Shown: piece by piece, positions 13,409 to 24,232 of the stretch
Layout of the letters: every line of letters starts with the position of its first letter
Numbering within the stretch: the stretch's first letter is position 1
NCBI RefSeq assembly: GCF_002918555.1
Contig: NZ_PQMB01000004.1
Coordinates: forward strand, 114,542-178,541
From: Citrobacter amalonaticus
Lineage (GTDB): Bacteria > Pseudomonadota > Gammaproteobacteria > Enterobacterales > Enterobacteriaceae
DNA length: 64,000 nt
Direction of reading: 5' to 3'
Position numbers and translations under genes: made by a program
The notes under the pieces: model-generated
Database searches by the model: none
Told to the model about the DNA's origin: nothing
The model's input: only the letters and a program-made list of their open reading frames with translations

Positions 13409-14760
13409 GTTCCATTCTCCTGTAATGCGCGTACTACCTCTTCCATGGCGGCACTACGTGAACCCTTCACTAAAATGGTAATCATCTGCTGCTCTACGAT
13501 CAGCGCCTTAAGACGTGCGATCAGCGCGAATTTATCCGCAAAATGCTCGCCCACGCCGCTGGCATCGCTGATAGCCTGGCTCAGTTTCCCTGTACTCAGC
13601 ACGCTGTCGATACCCGCCGCTTTCGCAGCAATGCCCACCTGAACGTGGCAGGCGTCACTTTCCGCCCCCAGTTCCGCCATATCGCCGACAACCAGCACCC
13701 GGTAACCCGGCAGCTCAGAGAGCACCTGTACTGCGGCGGTCATCGAACCGACATTGGCGTTATAGGAGTCATCCAGCAGCAGCTGGTTTTCACCTAACTG
13801 AATCGGGAAAAGACGCCCCGGTACCGCTTTTAAGTTCGCCAGACCGGTTTTGATCGCTTCAAGGGGGGCCCCTACCGCCATCGACAGCGCAGCTGCCGCC
13901 AGCGCGTTTGCGATATTATGACGCCCCGGCAACGGCAGCAGCACATCAATGCTGCCCGTTGGGGTTTGCAGCGAAAACTCAGTACCATGCGATGTCACGT
14001 GGATGCTGGTCGCCGTGAAATCGCTGTTGGCGGCATTCGGCGAGAAGCGCCAGACTTTGCGATCGCCAATGATGCTCTGCCAGTTCAGCCAGTCATTATT
14101 ATCAGCGTTCATGATGGCGATACCGTTCACCGGAAGACCGGTAAAGATTTCACCTTTCGCTTTCGCCACGCCAGCCAGCGATCCGAACCCTTCCAGATGG
14201 GCAGCGGCCAGGTTATTGACCAGTGCCGCTTCAGGACGCGTCAGGCTGACTGTCCAGGCAATTTCGCCCTGGTGATTGGCGCCTAATTCAATGACGGCAT
14301 AGTCATAATCGTGGGTTAAACGCAGCAGCGTCATTGGCACGCCGATGTCGTTATTCAGGTTGCCAGCGGTATATAAGGTGTTGCCGCACTGGCTCAGAAT
14401 CGCCGCCGTCATCTCTTTGACGGATGTTTTACCGGAAGAACCGGTTAACGCTACAACGCGCGCCGGAACCTGAGCGCGAACCCACGCCGCCAGTTCGCCA
14501 AACGCGAGGCGTGTATCTTTCACAATCAGTTGCGGCAGATCGATATCCAGCGGACGACTGACCAACAGCGCACCTGCTCCCCCCTCTTTTGCCTTATCAG
14601 CAAAATCGTGGGCGTCGAAGCGCTCACCTTTCAGCGCCACAAACAGGCAGCCCGGCGTTAGTTTACGCGTATCGGTCGTCACGGCGTCCAGAGTCAGATC
14701 GCCGCCTTTCAGCTCGCCATTCAGGATCCCGGCAAGTTGGCTGAGAGTTACGCTAATCAT
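13402..14760 (-). CDS. murF: UDP-MurNAc-tripeptide D-alanyl-D-alanine ligase
   Basis: MurF attaches the D-Ala-D-Ala dipeptide made by Ddl, completing the cytoplasmic pentapeptide precursor. The 452-residue protein has the Mur ligase ATP loop GSSGKT at 107-112, [10 protein letters not shown] in the central domain and [11 protein letters not shown] in the C-terminal domain. The start overlaps the murE stop by 4 bp (ATGA), and the end overlaps mraY by 7 bp. Confidence 0.98.
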   Translation of the reverse strand: MISVTLSQLAGILNGELKGGDLTLDAVTTDTRKLTPGCLFVALKGERFDAHDFADKAKEGGAGALLVSRPLDIDLPQLIVKDTRLAFGELAAWVRAQVPARVVALTGSSGKTSVKEMTAAILSQCGNTLYTAGNLNNDIGVPMTLLRLTHDYDYAVIELGANHQGEIAWTVSLTRPEAALVNNLAAAHLEGFGSLAGVAKAKGEIFTGLPVNGIAIMNADNNDWLNWQSIIGDRKVWRFSPNAANSDFTATSIHVTSHGTEFSLQTPTGSIDVLLPLPGRHNIANALAAAALSMAVGAPLEAIKTGLANLKAVPGRLFPIQLGENQLLLDDSYNANVGSMTAAVQVLSELPGYRVLVVGDMAELGAESDACHVQVGIAAKAAGIDSVLSTGKLSQAISDASGVGEHFADKFALIARLKALIVEQQMITILVKGSRSAAMEEVVRALQENGTC

Positions 14761-16244
14761 GCGATAACCCCCAGCAGACGCGCAGCCGTGACCCGATCGG
14801 AATAGTCGAGACGCTGAGTGCCGACAATCTGATAATCTTCATGACCTTTCCCGGCAACCAGCACGACATCGTTTTCTTTGGCCTGCATAATGGCGCAGGT
14901 TACCGCTTCGGCGCGCCCTTCCATCACTTTTGCCCTGCCGGCATCCAGCATTCCTGCCAGGATATCGTCGATGATGGCGCGGGGTTCTTCGGTGCGCGGA
15001 TTATCATCAGTGACCACCGCAACATCGGCAAATTGCTCGGCAATCGCCCCCATCAGCGGACGTTTGCCTTTGTCACGATCGCCGCCGCAGCCAAAGACAC
15101 ACCACAGTTGACCGGAACAGTGCAGCCGCGCAGCCTGCAACGCTTTTTCCAGCGCATCCGGCGTGTGAGCATAATCCACCACCACAGTCGGTTTACCCGG
15201 CGCGCTAAAGACTTCCATACGACCACAAACCGGTTGCAGACGCGCCGCGGTTTTCAGCAGATCCGCCAACGGATAGCCCAGCGCCAGCAGCGTCGCCAGA
15301 GCCAGGAGTAGATTGCTGACGTTAAATGCGCCCATAAGACGACTTTCAATTTCACCTTCGCCCCAGCCTGAAGAGAAGCGAATAGTCGCGCCGCTGTCGT
15401 GATAGTTCACCTCAACCGCCTTCAGCCAGCGGCCGTGGCAGCCAGGGTTAATATTGCCTTCCATCGATACCGCAACCGCATCCGGCAGCTTAGCGAGCCA
15501 GCGACGACCGACTTCATCATCCGCATTGACGATGGCCTGGCCGCAGTGGTGCGTGGAGTACAACAGCCATTTTGCCGCTTCGTACTGCGCCATATCACCG
15601 TGGTAATCGAGATGGTCACGGCTTAAATTGGTAAACACGGAGGCTGCAAACTTCAGGGCCGCCACACGATGCTGTACCAGACCGTGGGAAGAGACTTCCA
15701 TCGCGCCAAAGGTAGCGCCTTGCGCTGCCAGTCCCGCCAGCACATGCTGAACGTCAACGGCCGAGCCAGTCGTGTTTTCCGTCGGGATCGCTTTGCCCAG
15801 CAGACCGTTGCCTACCGTACCCATCACCGCGCTGGTTTCGCCGAGCAGTTGGCTCCATTGGGCCAGCAGCTGCGAGGTGGTGGTCTTACCGTTGGTACCG
15901 GTCACCGCCACCAGACGCATTTTTTCAGATGGCTCGTGGTAAAAGCGGCCCGCCAGTGCAGATAAACGCTCGTTGAGCTGGCTCAGGTAGATGACCGGTA
16001 CGCCGTGCATTTCACGGACTTCACCGTCGGTCGCCTCATCTTTAGCCTCTGCAATAATGGCAGCCACACCTTGCGCTATCGCCTGCGGGATATATCGACG
16101 CCCGTCCGCCTGATGACCAACCACTGCGACAAAAAGATCGCCCGACGCAGCCACACGGCTGTCGAGTGTCATCTCTCGCAGTTCTCTCGCAGGTAGTCCC
16201 GCTACCCACGGAGCAAGAAGGTCGCGCAAATTACGATCTGCCAC
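14757..16244 (-). CDS. murE: UDP-MurNAc-dipeptide meso-diaminopimelate ligase
   Basis: MurE adds the third stem-peptide residue. The 495-residue enzyme has the ATP loop GTNGKT at 116-121, the [10 protein letters not shown] motif with the carbamylated lysine region nearby, and the sequence [11 protein letters not shown]. The DNPR tetrapeptide is the established marker of meso-diaminopimelate rather than lysine specificity, as expected in a Gram-negative bacterium. It overlaps the end of ftsI by 14 bp and murF by 4 bp. Confidence 0.98.
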   Translation of the reverse strand: MADRNLRDLLAPWVAGLPARELREMTLDSRVAASGDLFVAVVGHQADGRRYIPQAIAQGVAAIIAEAKDEATDGEVREMHGVPVIYLSQLNERLSALAGRFYHEPSEKMRLVAVTGTNGKTTTSQLLAQWSQLLGETSAVMGTVGNGLLGKAIPTENTTGSAVDVQHVLAGLAAQGATFGAMEVSSHGLVQHRVAALKFAASVFTNLSRDHLDYHGDMAQYEAAKWLLYSTHHCGQAIVNADDEVGRRWLAKLPDAVAVSMEGNINPGCHGRWLKAVEVNYHDSGATIRFSSGWGEGEIESRLMGAFNVSNLLLALATLLALGYPLADLLKTAARLQPVCGRMEVFSAPGKPTVVVDYAHTPDALEKALQAARLHCSGQLWCVFGCGGDRDKGKRPLMGAIAEQFADVAVVTDDNPRTEEPRAIIDDILAGMLDAGRAKVMEGRAEAVTCAIMQAKENDVVLVAGKGHEDYQIVGTQRLDYSDRVTAARLLGVIA

Positions 16245-17985
16245 CTGTTCCCTCGCCTCGATTAATTACGAATTCACTTTTTTCGCCCGTTGCCAGCGCG
16301 TCCGGCTCGATGTTCATGGTGCGCAGCACGCCCCCCATGATGGCACCAAAGACCGGCGCTGAAACGGCGCCGCCGTAGTATTTACCCGCCTGCGGATCGT
16401 TGATAACAACAACCAGCGCGAAGCGCGGCTGACTCGCAGGTGCAACGCCTGCGGTATAAGCAATGTATTTGTTGATGTAGCGGCCATCTGGCCCCACTTT
16501 CTTCGCCGTACCGGTTTTAATCGCGATGCGATAGCCTTTGATAGCCGCTTTCACGCCGCCCCCGCCGGGCAGCGCCACGCTTTCCATCATGTGGACAACG
16601 GTACGAACGGTCGCTTCCGGGAAGATACGTTCGCCAGGGACCGGTGGATCAACTTTAGTAATCGACAGCGGACGATATACGCCATAGCTGCCAATCGTTG
16701 CGTAGACTCGCGCTAACTGTAACGGGGTTACCATTAGCCCGTAGCCGAAAGAGAAGGTGGCCCTCTCTATGTCAGACCACCGTTGTTTTTGAGGATATAA
16801 GCCACTGCGTTCTCCGACCAACCCCAAATTGGTCGCCTTTCCCAGCCCAAAACGAGAGTAAGTATCTACTAACGCTGAGGACGGCATCGCTAACGCCAGC
16901 TTAGAAACACCGACGTTACTCGACTTCTGTAAAACCCCGGTCAGGGTTAATTCGCTGTAGCGCGCCACATCTTTGATTTCATGGCCGTTAATTCGATAAG
17001 GAATGGTGTTGAGTACGGTATTTTCGCGCACCACGCCACGCTGTAGCGCGGTCATGACCACCATCGGTTTGACGGTAGAGCCCGGCTCGAAAACGTCGGT
17101 AATGGTACGGTTACGCATTGCATCTTTCGGCGTGCCGCTGAGGTTGTTCGGGTTGTAGGATGGGCTGTTCGCCATCGCCAGCACTTCACCAGTGCTCACG
17201 TCCACCAGCACCGCGCTGCCCGACTCCGCTTTGTTGAACGCCACGGCGTTATTCAGTTCACGGTAGACCAGCGCTTGCAAGCGCTCGTCAATACTCAAAG
17301 TCAGGTTATGCGCCGCCTGGCTGTCAGTGGACGAGATATCCTCAATCACGCGGCCATAGCGGTCTTTACGCACAATACGCTCACCCGGTTGCCCGGTGAG
17401 CCATTTATCAAAGCTCTTCTCAACGCCTTCAATGCCCTGACTGTCGACGTTAGTAAATCCGATGAGGTGAGCGGTCACTTCCCCGGAAGGATAGTAACGA
17501 CGCGATTCTTCGCGCAGATGAATCCCCGGCAGCTTCAGTTTTTTAATGTAATCAGCCATGTCAGGGTTAAGCTGACGCGCCAGATAGATAAAACGCCCTT
17601 TCGGGTTGGAATTGATTCTTGCTGAAAGCTGATCCAGCGGGATATTCAGCGCCGTGGACAGAGCCTTCCAGCGATCGTCCACGCTGATACCGCCTGCATC
17701 ATGCACCTCTTTCGGGTCAGCCCAAATCGCTTTTACCGGCACGCTCACCGCCAGCGGACGCCCGGAACGATCGGTGATCATCCCGCGAGAGGTCGCCACT
17801 TCCTGTACGCGTAAAGAGCGCATATCGCCCTGACGTACCAGCATATCCGGCGCGATGATTTGCAGCCAGGCCACACGCCCAAGCAGGAACCCCATCGCCA
17901 GTAAAATACAGCCGCACAGCAACGCAAAACGCCAACTGATAAAGTTGGTCTGTTCTTCCTGGCGTTTTGGTTTTACAGGCTTCAT
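16231..17985 (-). CDS. ftsI: Septal D,D-transpeptidase FtsI (PBP3), with ERIC-derived start
   Basis: FtsI crosslinks septal peptidoglycan on the periplasmic side together with FtsW. The product is 584 residues: a cytoplasmic tail, one transmembrane segment (about 19-38), a pedestal domain and a transpeptidase domain with active-site STVK (serine at about 303), SSN and KTGTAKK motifs. From KPKRQEE onward it matches E. coli FtsI. The first four codons (M-K-P-V) lie inside an ERIC element at 17974-18100. The ancestral start, encoding MKAAAKT as in E. coli, sits upstream at 18122 but is out of frame with this ORF. The ATG at 17985 overlaps the stop of that leader ORF (ATGA), so re-initiation is the likely route of expression. 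The GAAGG next to the start is too close to be an ideal ribosome binding site. Confidence 0.95.
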   Translation of the reverse strand: MKPVKPKRQEEQTNFISWRFALLCGCILLAMGFLLGRVAWLQIIAPDMLVRQGDMRSLRVQEVATSRGMITDRSGRPLAVSVPVKAIWADPKEVHDAGGISVDDRWKALSTALNIPLDQLSARINSNPKGRFIYLARQLNPDMADYIKKLKLPGIHLREESRRYYPSGEVTAHLIGFTNVDSQGIEGVEKSFDKWLTGQPGERIVRKDRYGRVIEDISSTDSQAAHNLTLSIDERLQALVYRELNNAVAFNKAESGSAVLVDVSTGEVLAMANSPSYNPNNLSGTPKDAMRNRTITDVFEPGSTVKPMVVMTALQRGVVRENTVLNTIPYRINGHEIKDVARYSELTLTGVLQKSSNVGVSKLALAMPSSALVDTYSRFGLGKATNLGLVGERSGLYPQKQRWSDIERATFSFGYGLMVTPLQLARVYATIGSYGVYRPLSITKVDPPVPGERIFPEATVRTVVHMMESVALPGGGGVKAAIKGYRIAIKTGTAKKVGPDGRYINKYIAYTAGVAPASQPRFALVVVINDPQAGKYYGGAVSAPVFGAIMGGVLRTMNIEPDALATGEKSEFVINRGEGTGGRS

Positions 17986-18100
17986 CCTTCAAGTTGCCTC
18001 TGCGGTGACTGCACGCAACTACCCCAGCCACTTACCTGAGTAAGCTCCTGAGGATTCACGTGCCTGCCGCCTTGATGCACCTTGAATGATTCTGCATATA
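17974..18100. repeat. Full-length ERIC element inside the 5' end of ftsI
   Basis: Exactly 127 bp, the standard ERIC length. It has the core GAGTAAGCTCCTGAGGATTCAC-type sequence at about 18038-18059 and ERIC ends TACAGGCTTCATCCTTCAAG and TTGAATGATTCTGCATATA. On its minus-strand left side lie the ancestral ftsI start and 22 nt of coding sequence (18122-18101). On the right side ftsI continues with AAACCAAAACGC, as in E. coli. The element therefore interrupts the coding sequence rather than lying between genes. Confidence 0.93.
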
Positions 18101-18122
18101 GCGTTTTTGCCGCTGCTTTCAT
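17982..18122 (-). CDS. 46-codon leader ORF from the ancestral ftsI start, read into ERIC
   Basis: The ATG at 18122 lies 15 bp past the ftsL stop, with an AAGGA ribosome binding sequence 11 nt upstream. Its first seven residues, MKAAAKT, are those of E. coli FtsI. Translation then enters the inserted ERIC and ends at TGA 17984-17982 after 46 residues. The stop overlaps the ATG of the present ftsI ORF. I infer that this ORF is translated because it keeps the original initiation signals, and that it couples ribosomes to ftsI. No function of the peptide itself is implied. Confidence 0.65.
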   Translation of the reverse strand: MKAAAKTLYAESFKVHQGGRHVNPQELTQVSGWGSCVQSPQRQLEG

Positions 18123-18137
18123 GCGTCGCGTTTATCC

Positions 18138-18503
18138 TTATTTTTGCACTACGATATTTTCTTGTGAGGGATCAACATGCTGCATTTGCAGCTTATCCGT
18201 TGCGATCCGTTCCACCCGGCTATGATCGCCAAGCGCATTCTCCTCAAGGATCAGATTGCGCCACTCAATGTCCAGCGCGTCACGTTCCAGAACCAGCTGT
18301 TCACGCTGTGCGGTCAACAGGCGTGTATGGTGCGCAGTGGTCACCACGGTTATCGCCGTCAAAATGATGCAAATGAACAGACAGAGTGGCAGCTTCCCAA
18401 ACCGCAAAAGATCGTCACCGATCACGCCAGGCAAGGCATGGCGCTCGTTGCTTCCTATCGATCCTTTAACTTTGCTTAGGGCTTCTGTCACTCTGCTGAT
18501 CAT
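18138..18503 (-). CDS. ftsL: Cell division protein FtsL
   Basis: FtsL is a small bitopic division protein that pairs with FtsB through a periplasmic coiled coil and, with FtsQ, controls FtsWI activity. The 121-residue product has a cytoplasmic N-terminus, one transmembrane segment at about residues 38-57 ([17 protein letters not shown]), then a heptad-rich stretch ([19 protein letters not shown]) ending NIVVQK. Its start overlaps the rsmH stop by 4 bp. The gap to the ancestral ftsI start is 15 bp, as in E. coli. Confidence 0.97.
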   Translation of the reverse strand: MISRVTEALSKVKGSIGSNERHALPGVIGDDLLRFGKLPLCLFICIILTAITVVTTAHHTRLLTAQREQLVLERDALDIEWRNLILEENALGDHSRVERIATDKLQMQHVDPSQENIVVQK

Positions 18504-19441
18504 GCGTTCGTCCTCTCTGCAATACGCAGAACTGAACTACGGGCACGAGGATTCTCAGCGATCTCTTCTTCACCCGGCATTAACTTGCCTAGTGCTCGTA
18601 ACTCACGGCCGCCCAGTTTTTTGAGCTGCTCTTCGGTCATCGGTAATCCCGCCGGAACCTGCGGACCGCGGCTCTGTTCACGCATAAAACGCTTCACAAT
18701 GCGGTCTTCCAGCGAGTGGAAACTGATAATCGAAAGCCGCCCCCCCGGGGCCAGCACGCTGAGCGAGCTTTTTAGCGCCTGCTCTATCTCCTCCAGTTCA
18801 CTGTTCACCCAAATGCGCACCGCCTGGAAGGTACGGGTCGCGGGATGTTTGAATTTGTCTTTTATCGGTGTGGCTGTCACTACCACGTCCGCCAGCTCTT
18901 TAGTGCGAGTCATCGGCTGTTCGCGATTGCGTTCAACAATGGCGCGAGCAATACGTTTGGCAAAACGCTCTTCGCCAAAGGTCTTCAGCACCCACGCAAT
19001 ATCAGCTTCTTCCGCTGTTTGCAGCCACTCGGCCGCTGACTGACCGCGCGTTGGATCCATGCGCATGTCCAGTGGACCGTCACGCATAAAGGAAAAACCG
19101 CGCCCGGCGTCATCAAGCTGCGGGGAAGAGACGCCAAGATCGAGAAGAATCCCGTCGATCTTCCCGGTAAGTTCGCGCTCGCTTACATATTCAGCCAGCG
19201 CGGAAAAGGGTCCATGAATGATGGAGAAGCGAGGGTCATTAATGGACTGCGCAACGGCAATCGCCTGCGGATCGCGATCGATCGCCAGCAGACGTCCCTC
19301 TTCGCCGAGCTGCGAGAGGATCAGACGTGAGTGACCACCGCGACCAAAGGTCCCATCAATGTAGATGCCGTCAGGGCGAATGTTCAGACCGTTTACGGCC
19401 TCGTCCAGCAGCACCGTGGTGTGTTTATAATTTTCCATCAT
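18500..19441 (-). CDS. rsmH: 16S rRNA (cytosine-1402-N4)-methyltransferase
   Basis: RsmH (formerly MraW) methylates C1402 of 16S rRNA in the decoding centre, using S-adenosylmethionine. The 313-residue protein carries the SAM-binding motif [18 protein letters not shown] and the catalytic-domain sequence [12 protein letters not shown]. Much longer upstream readings exist, but I chose the ATG at 19441 ([16 protein letters not shown]), which is 1 bp after the mraZ stop and gives the family length. It overlaps ftsL by 4 bp. Confidence 0.97.
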   Translation of the reverse strand: MMENYKHTTVLLDEAVNGLNIRPDGIYIDGTFGRGGHSRLILSQLGEEGRLLAIDRDPQAIAVAQSINDPRFSIIHGPFSALAEYVSERELTGKIDGILLDLGVSSPQLDDAGRGFSFMRDGPLDMRMDPTRGQSAAEWLQTAEEADIAWVLKTFGEERFAKRIARAIVERNREQPMTRTKELADVVVTATPIKDKFKHPATRTFQAVRIWVNSELEEIEQALKSSLSVLAPGGRLSIISFHSLEDRIVKRFMREQSRGPQVPAGLPMTEEQLKKLGGRELRALGKLMPGEEEIAENPRARSSVLRIAERTNA

Positions 19442-19442
19442 C

Positions 19443-19901
19443 TTATAGAGACAAGTCCTGCAGGCGTTCCGACAGAGTTTCGGTAACGGACTGCTCAGCG
19501 TCGATATCTTCCCTGACCTGTTGATACCAGGTCGTTTCGTCCCACAGCTCAAACTTATTGAACTGCCCAACCAGCATCACTTCTTTTGTCAGACCAGCAT
19601 GCTGCCGCAGAACCGGCGCGACCAGCAATCGACCGGCGCTGTCCATCTGACATTCGCTGGCATGCCCCAACAGCAAGCGCTGCACGCGGCGCTCCAACGG
19701 GTTCATGCTCGACAGACGCGATAATTTTTGCTCGATAATTTCCCATTCAGGCAGGGGGTAAAGCAGCAGGCACGGGTGATGAATGTCAATGGTACATACC
19801 ATTTGACCGGCAGCGTTCTCGATCAGTTGATCCCGATATCGGGTTGGCACCGCCAGGCGCCCTTTACTGTCGAGATTGACTAACGTTGCTCCCCGGAACA
19901 T
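19443..19901 (-). CDS. mraZ: Transcriptional regulator MraZ
   Basis: MraZ is a double-AbrB-fold DNA-binding protein that represses its own promoter at the head of the division cluster. The 152-residue product has two copies of the DxxGR signature: [14 protein letters not shown] near the N-terminus and [13 protein letters not shown] near residue 90. The ATG at 19901 (MFRGATLVN) is used rather than an earlier in-frame start because the operator repeats lie immediately upstream of it. It is followed after 1 bp by rsmH. Confidence 0.97.
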   Translation of the reverse strand: MFRGATLVNLDSKGRLAVPTRYRDQLIENAAGQMVCTIDIHHPCLLLYPLPEWEIIEQKLSRLSSMNPLERRVQRLLLGHASECQMDSAGRLLVAPVLRQHAGLTKEVMLVGQFNKFELWDETTWYQQVREDIDAEQSVTETLSERLQDLSL

Positions 19902-19909
19902 GCCAGCCT

Positions 19910-19944
19910 CACCCCTTATCACCACTTTGCCCCACAAATTCCCA
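19910..19944 (-). promoter_or_regulatory. MraZ operator repeats
   Basis: Reading the minus strand, TGGGA (19944-19940), TGGGG (19934-19930), TGGTG (19924-19920) and GGGTG (19914-19910) follow each other with exact 5 nt spacers, a 10 bp period. This is the known MraZ target pattern of TGGGN direct repeats between the mra promoter and the mraZ start. The third box, TGGTG, departs from the TGGG core. Confidence 0.88.
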
Positions 19945-19952
19945 CTTAAAGG

Positions 19953-19982
19953 AGTTTACGGAGCGGAGGAAAAGCTTGTCAA
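19953..19982 (-). promoter_or_regulatory. Main promoter of the dcw cluster (Pmra)
   Basis: On the minus strand a perfect -35 box TTGACA (19982-19977) is followed, after 18 bp, by TAAACT (19958-19953). It sits just upstream of the MraZ operator, as in E. coli, where this promoter drives the distal dcw genes. Confidence 0.82.
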
Positions 19983-20509
19983 GCAAGTCAGGATGCTTAC
20001 CGGAGCAAAAAACCCAATGTTTACGGCTAATATCAGCGTTGATTAAATTCCGTCCAACGAACGAAGCAAATTAACGTCATGAATATTTGTAAGAAAAAAA
20101 TCCCAAAACTCATCACCGTTTTAAAACGACTCAATATCATCTGCGGAAAATATAAAGTGTCAGTTTGCGACGCGAGCGGCATTTTAGGACAATATGCTTC
20201 GGGATAACAGTCCCCTGTTAGCCCCTCTCTGCGCCCCGCGCCAACAAGCCAGACGCAATCCAGGAACTGCAAAGCCAAAAGTGTTTGTTAATTCGACAAT
20301 TCACCGCCAGGCATGTAACAAAATAATACAAAACAAAGCGAATATGGCTTTTCAATAACCAGAAGGCGGAGATACCTGGTTTAAAATCAGCATATTTGAA
20401 GAGGAATTCAGATAATTATGAGGAATAATCTTAATTATGATGCGGATATTGTTGGAGAGAAAAATTTAAGCAGCGCCAGAAGAGATTCCTCCCCGGCGCC
20501 AGAAAATGA
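19983..20509. other. cra-mraZ intergenic region
   Basis: About 530 bp between the end of cra and the Pmra promoter. A minus-strand ORF of 81 codons at 20033-20278 has no recognisable relative or clear ribosome binding site, and I do not consider it a gene. Just past cra, at 20472-20497 on the plus strand, AGCGCC...GGCGCC could form a weak hairpin before an A/T-rich stretch, a possible cra terminator. Nothing else is recognisable. Confidence 0.6.
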
Positions 20510-21514
20510 TTAGCTGCGGCTCAGTACGCCACGACGATACAGGTTGCGCTTAATACGCGTTAAGCCCGGCTTCGGCTTACGCGGCTCATCCAGGCTTGCC
20601 AGCACAATCTCCAGTACCCGCTCCGCGACGTCGCGATGACGTTGCGCCACCGCCAGCACCGGACATTGCAGGAAATCGAGAAGCTCATTATCCCCAAAGG
20701 TGGCGATCGCCAGATCGGACGGCAGTTTTCCGTCGCGGCGCAGCGTGACGTCCATCACTCCCTGCAACAGAGCAAATGAGGTGGTGAACAACGCCTGTGG
20801 CATCGGATGCGTCTCCAGCCATTTTTCAAACAACTGGGCCGCGGCTTCACGCTCATAGCTGTTGGCGTACAGATAGTGAACTTCACGCGGATCGTCTTTC
20901 CAGGCGGCGCGGAACCCCTGCTCGCGCAGGAAGCTGACGGATAGCTCCGGCAGCGCCCCCAGATAGAGCACCGTCTCTGCCGGGAATTTACGTAACTCTG
21001 CCGCCAGCATCTCAGCATCATCCTGATCCGCTCCAACGACGCTGGTGAAATGCTCACGATCCAGCGCGCGATCCAGCGCGACAATGGGGAAGGTGCCGTT
21101 AGCCCAGCGTTGGTAAAACGGATGTTCTGGTGGTAATGACGTGGAGACGATAATGGCATCCACCTGGCGCTGTAGCAGATGCTCAATACAACGCATCTCG
21201 TTATCCGGCTGATCTTCAGAGCAGGCAATCAGCAGCTGATAGCCACGCTGACGTGCCTGGCGTTCCAGATAGTTAGCAATACGGGTATAGCTCGTGTTCT
21301 CCAGATCGGGGATCACCAGTCCAATAGAACGTGTGCGTCCAGCACGCAGCCCGGCCGCCACGGCATTTGGGTGATAATTGTGCTCACGCACCACCGCCAT
21401 GACTTTTTCAACGGTCTTGTCGCTCACGCGGTATTGCTTTGCTTTTCCGTTAATAACGTAGCTTGCAGTCGTTCGCGATACACCCGCCAGCCGAGCGATT
21501 TCATCCAGTTTCAC
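20510..21514 (-). CDS. cra: Catabolite repressor/activator Cra (FruR)
   Basis: Cra is a LacI-family regulator that senses fructose phosphates and controls the direction of carbon flow through glycolysis and gluconeogenesis. The 334-residue product has the N-terminal helix-turn-helix [20 protein letters not shown], the hinge region, and a periplasmic-binding-protein-like effector domain. The start is a GTG at 21514 preceded by AGGGG at suitable spacing; the in-frame ATG further upstream would add 16 residues absent from the family. It is transcribed in the same direction as ilvIH but separated from it by a terminator. Confidence 0.98.
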   Translation of the reverse strand: MKLDEIARLAGVSRTTASYVINGKAKQYRVSDKTVEKVMAVVREHNYHPNAVAAGLRAGRTRSIGLVIPDLENTSYTRIANYLERQARQRGYQLLIACSEDQPDNEMRCIEHLLQRQVDAIIVSTSLPPEHPFYQRWANGTFPIVALDRALDREHFTSVVGADQDDAEMLAAELRKFPAETVLYLGALPELSVSFLREQGFRAAWKDDPREVHYLYANSYEREAAAQLFEKWLETHPMPQALFTTSFALLQGVMDVTLRRDGKLPSDLAIATFGDNELLDFLQCPVLAVAQRHRDVAERVLEIVLASLDEPRKPKPGLTRIKRNLYRRGVLSRS

Positions 21515-21640
21515 AATTGCCCCTTGCGTAAAATGTACAAACCATAACCATTGCAGCGGCATGGATTAAATTCTTTAACATCTAAGCGCAGAATAGTGAC
21601 TGCGGCAACCGCTTTTATTCTGGGTTACCACTGATTTCGC

Positions 21641-21670
21641 AAAAAAAAGCCCAACGCATTCCGCTGGGCC
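21641..21670 (-). terminator. Rho-independent terminator of ilvIH
   Basis: On the minus strand GGCCCAGCGGAATGCGTTGGGC forms a stem (GCCCA/TGGGC) and is followed directly by eight T residues. It lies about 25 bp after the ilvH stop. Confidence 0.92.
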
Positions 21671-21694
21671 TGCAAATGAAGAGCATGTCTCTGA

Positions 21695-22186
21695 TTAGCG
21701 CATGATCTTATCGCCGCGCGACAGTCCGACGACGCCGGAACGCGCAACCTCAACGATTTTCGCCACCTCACGTAATGTCGCCAGGAAAGCATCCAGCTTA
21801 TCGCTGGTGCCCGCCAGCTGGACGGTGTAGATGGACGGTGTGACATCGATGATCTGCCCACGGAAAATTTCCGTATTGCGTTTCACCTCTTCGCGACCAT
21901 AGCCGCTGGCCTGAATCTTCACCAGCATGATTTCCCGCTCAACGTGCGCCCCCTGACCCAGTTCACTTACGCGCAGAACGTCGACCAGCTTGTGCAGCTG
22001 TTTCTCAATCTGCTCAAGCACCTTCTCATCACCAACGGTCTGGATGGTCATTCTCGAAAGTGTAGGATCGTCAGTCGGCGCCACGGTCAGACTTTCAATA
22101 TTATAGCCACGTTGCGAAAAGAGGCCGATCACGCGCGACAGCGCCCCGGATTCGTTCTCCAGCAATACTGATAATATCCGGCGCAT
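21695..22186 (-). CDS. ilvH: Acetolactate synthase III small subunit
   Basis: IlvH is the regulatory subunit of acetolactate synthase III; it stabilises the catalytic subunit IlvI and gives it valine feedback inhibition. The 163-residue protein begins with an ACT domain ([24 protein letters not shown]) containing the conserved glycine-rich valine site, followed by a second ferredoxin-like C-terminal domain. An upstream in-frame start would add 10 residues; the ATG at 22186, just 2 bp after ilvI ends, gives the family N-terminus. Followed by a strong terminator. Confidence 0.97.
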   Translation of the reverse strand: MRRILSVLLENESGALSRVIGLFSQRGYNIESLTVAPTDDPTLSRMTIQTVGDEKVLEQIEKQLHKLVDVLRVSELGQGAHVEREIMLVKIQASGYGREEVKRNTEIFRGQIIDVTPSIYTVQLAGTSDKLDAFLATLREVAKIVEVARSGVVGLSRGDKIMR

Positions 22187-22188
22187 AA

Positions 22189-23913
22189 TCAGGTCCTCTC
22201 CGTTTTGCTTAACCACATTTCGTCCATCCCACCCCCGCGAATCTGCATCGGGTAGACATGTTCGCTGCCATCAACGGTGACATCGACAAACACCAGCCGG
22301 TTGTTCCGCACATGCCCGAGCGCTTCGCTAAGTTTGCTTTCCAGATCATCCGGACGGGTAATCTGGATCCCAACATGTCCGTAGGCTTCCGCCAGGCGGA
22401 CAAAATCCGGTAGCGACTGCATATAGGACTGTGAATGGCGGCCAGAATAGATCATGTCCTGCCACTGTTTCACCATCCCCAGATAGCGGTTGTTCAGATT
22501 AAGTACCAGCACCGGCAACTCGTACTGCAATGCCGTCGACAGTTCCTGAATATTCATCTGAATACTGCCATCCCCCGTTACACACACCACGGTTTCGTCT
22601 GGCAAAGCCATCTTCACACCAAGCGCGGCGGGCAAGCCAAAGCCCATCGTCCCCAGGCCGCCGGAGTTGATCCAACGACGCGGCTTATCAAAGGGATAAT
22701 AGAGCGCGGCAAACATCTGATGCTGCCCAACGTCGGAAGTAACATACGCGTCGCCTTTTGTCAGGCGCCAGATGGCTTCAATCACGGCCTGCGGTTTGAT
22801 ACTTTCACTGTGCGAGTCATATTTCAGACACTGGCGGGCGCGCCAACGCTCAATCTGCTGCCACCAGTCGCGAATGTCATCCAATGGCTGCTGGGGCGAT
22901 TCTTGTGGCAATAATTCCAGCATCTGCTCCAGCACCTGCTGCGCATCACCCACAATCGGAATATCTGCGGTCACCGTTTTGGAGATCGATGTCGGGTCGA
23001 TATCGATATGCAGCACCGTCGCATTCGGGCAATACTTTGCCAGATTGTTGGTCGTACGATCGTCAAAACGCACCCCGACGGCAAAAATCACGTCCGCGTT
23101 GTGCATCGTCATATTTGCTTCATAGGTGCCGTGCATCCCCAGCATCCCTAGCGACTGACGATGGGTCGCCGGAAACGCGCCCAGCCCCATCAGTGAAGAG
23201 ACCACTGGCAGGTTGAGCGTTTCAATAGTTTGCCGCAGCTGCTCGTGGCATCCCGCAGTTATCGCCCCGCCACCAACATAAAGTACCGGTTTTTTTGCCG
23301 CCACCAGCGTTTGCAGGGCGCGCTTAATCTGCCCTTTATGACCTGTTGTCGTAGGATTATAAGAGCGCATGCTCACGGAATCCGGCCAACAATAAGGGAG
23401 TTTTTTGGCTGGATTTAAAATGTCTTTAGGTAAATCGACCACTACCGGACCAGGACGACCGCTTGCCGCCAGCCAGAAGGCCTTTTTCAATACCTGAGGG
23501 ATATCTTCCGTCTGCTTTACCAGAAAGCTGTGTTTCACCACCGGCCGCGAGATCCCCACCATGTCACACTCCTGGAAGGCATCGTAGCCGATCAGCGAAG
23601 TCGCGACCTGGCCGGAGAGAATGACCAGCGGAATAGAATCCATATAGGCGGTAGCAATCCCCGTAATCGCATTGGTGGCTCCTGGCCCCGACGTCACCAG
23701 CACAACGCCCACGTCTCCCGTCGCGCGCGCCAGTCCATCAGCCATATGTACCGCTGCCTGCTCATGACGAACAAGTACGTGATCGATCCCCCCTACCGTA
23801 TGCAACGCATCGTAAATATCGAGGACTGCGCCCCCGGGATAACCGAATACCTGCTTAACGCCCTGATCGATGAGCGATCGGACGACCATCTCGGCTCCTG
23901 ACAACATCTCCAT
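22189..23913 (-). CDS. ilvI: Acetolactate synthase III large subunit
   Basis: IlvI is the catalytic subunit that condenses pyruvate to acetolactate (or with 2-ketobutyrate) in branched-chain amino acid synthesis. The 574-residue thiamine-diphosphate enzyme shows the N-terminal pyruvate-binding domain with [14 protein letters not shown] and [12 protein letters not shown] (catalytic Glu), the FAD-associated middle domain, and the C-terminal TPP motif GDGSIQMN...NLNNRYLG. The ATG at 23913 ([10 protein letters not shown]) is preceded by GTGAGG; an ATG four codons earlier was rejected by comparison with the family. Expressed with ilvH, probably under Lrp control. Confidence 0.98.
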   Translation of the reverse strand: MEMLSGAEMVVRSLIDQGVKQVFGYPGGAVLDIYDALHTVGGIDHVLVRHEQAAVHMADGLARATGDVGVVLVTSGPGATNAITGIATAYMDSIPLVILSGQVATSLIGYDAFQECDMVGISRPVVKHSFLVKQTEDIPQVLKKAFWLAASGRPGPVVVDLPKDILNPAKKLPYCWPDSVSMRSYNPTTTGHKGQIKRALQTLVAAKKPVLYVGGGAITAGCHEQLRQTIETLNLPVVSSLMGLGAFPATHRQSLGMLGMHGTYEANMTMHNADVIFAVGVRFDDRTTNNLAKYCPNATVLHIDIDPTSISKTVTADIPIVGDAQQVLEQMLELLPQESPQQPLDDIRDWWQQIERWRARQCLKYDSHSESIKPQAVIEAIWRLTKGDAYVTSDVGQHQMFAALYYPFDKPRRWINSGGLGTMGFGLPAALGVKMALPDETVVCVTGDGSIQMNIQELSTALQYELPVLVLNLNNRYLGMVKQWQDMIYSGRHSQSYMQSLPDFVRLAEAYGHVGIQITRPDDLESKLSEALGHVRNNRLVFVDVTVDGSEHVYPMQIRGGGMDEMWLSKTERT

Positions 23914-24232
23914 GGCTTGCCTCACTATATGACGAATAACGATGTGTAAAACACCTTAACCGCTCGCCAGACCTCAGGCAATTCGGACAGACAGCGTCAA
24001 TCAGGAAGAAATAAGTAGAAAAAGGAGGAAAGCCGCAAAGAAATGGTGAAAAAAACCAGAATGGATAAACGTGGTGATAATTAATCGCATGAAAATGCAG
24101 AGTTACAGGAATTCATCTATTTTTTAGCCTATCCGGCGGCACCGCATCGGCTCAATTTAGAATAAAATGCCAGATAAACAAACAACAGCAGAATAAACCA
24201 AATTCAAAGATCTGATTTACTCTGCCCGATAC
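23914..24232. promoter_or_regulatory. ilvIH upstream regulatory region
   Basis: This 319 bp gap between leuO and ilvI is AT-rich. In E. coli and Salmonella the corresponding region carries the ilvIH promoter and a string of Lrp sites extending about 250 bp upstream. I infer the same role from position and composition; individual Lrp boxes are too degenerate to call by eye. No ORF is seen. Confidence 0.6.

Noticed and set aside
20033-20278. 81-codon minus-strand ORF between cra and mraZ
   Set aside because: No homolog recognised and no convincing ribosome binding site; the interval is known as non-coding in relatives.
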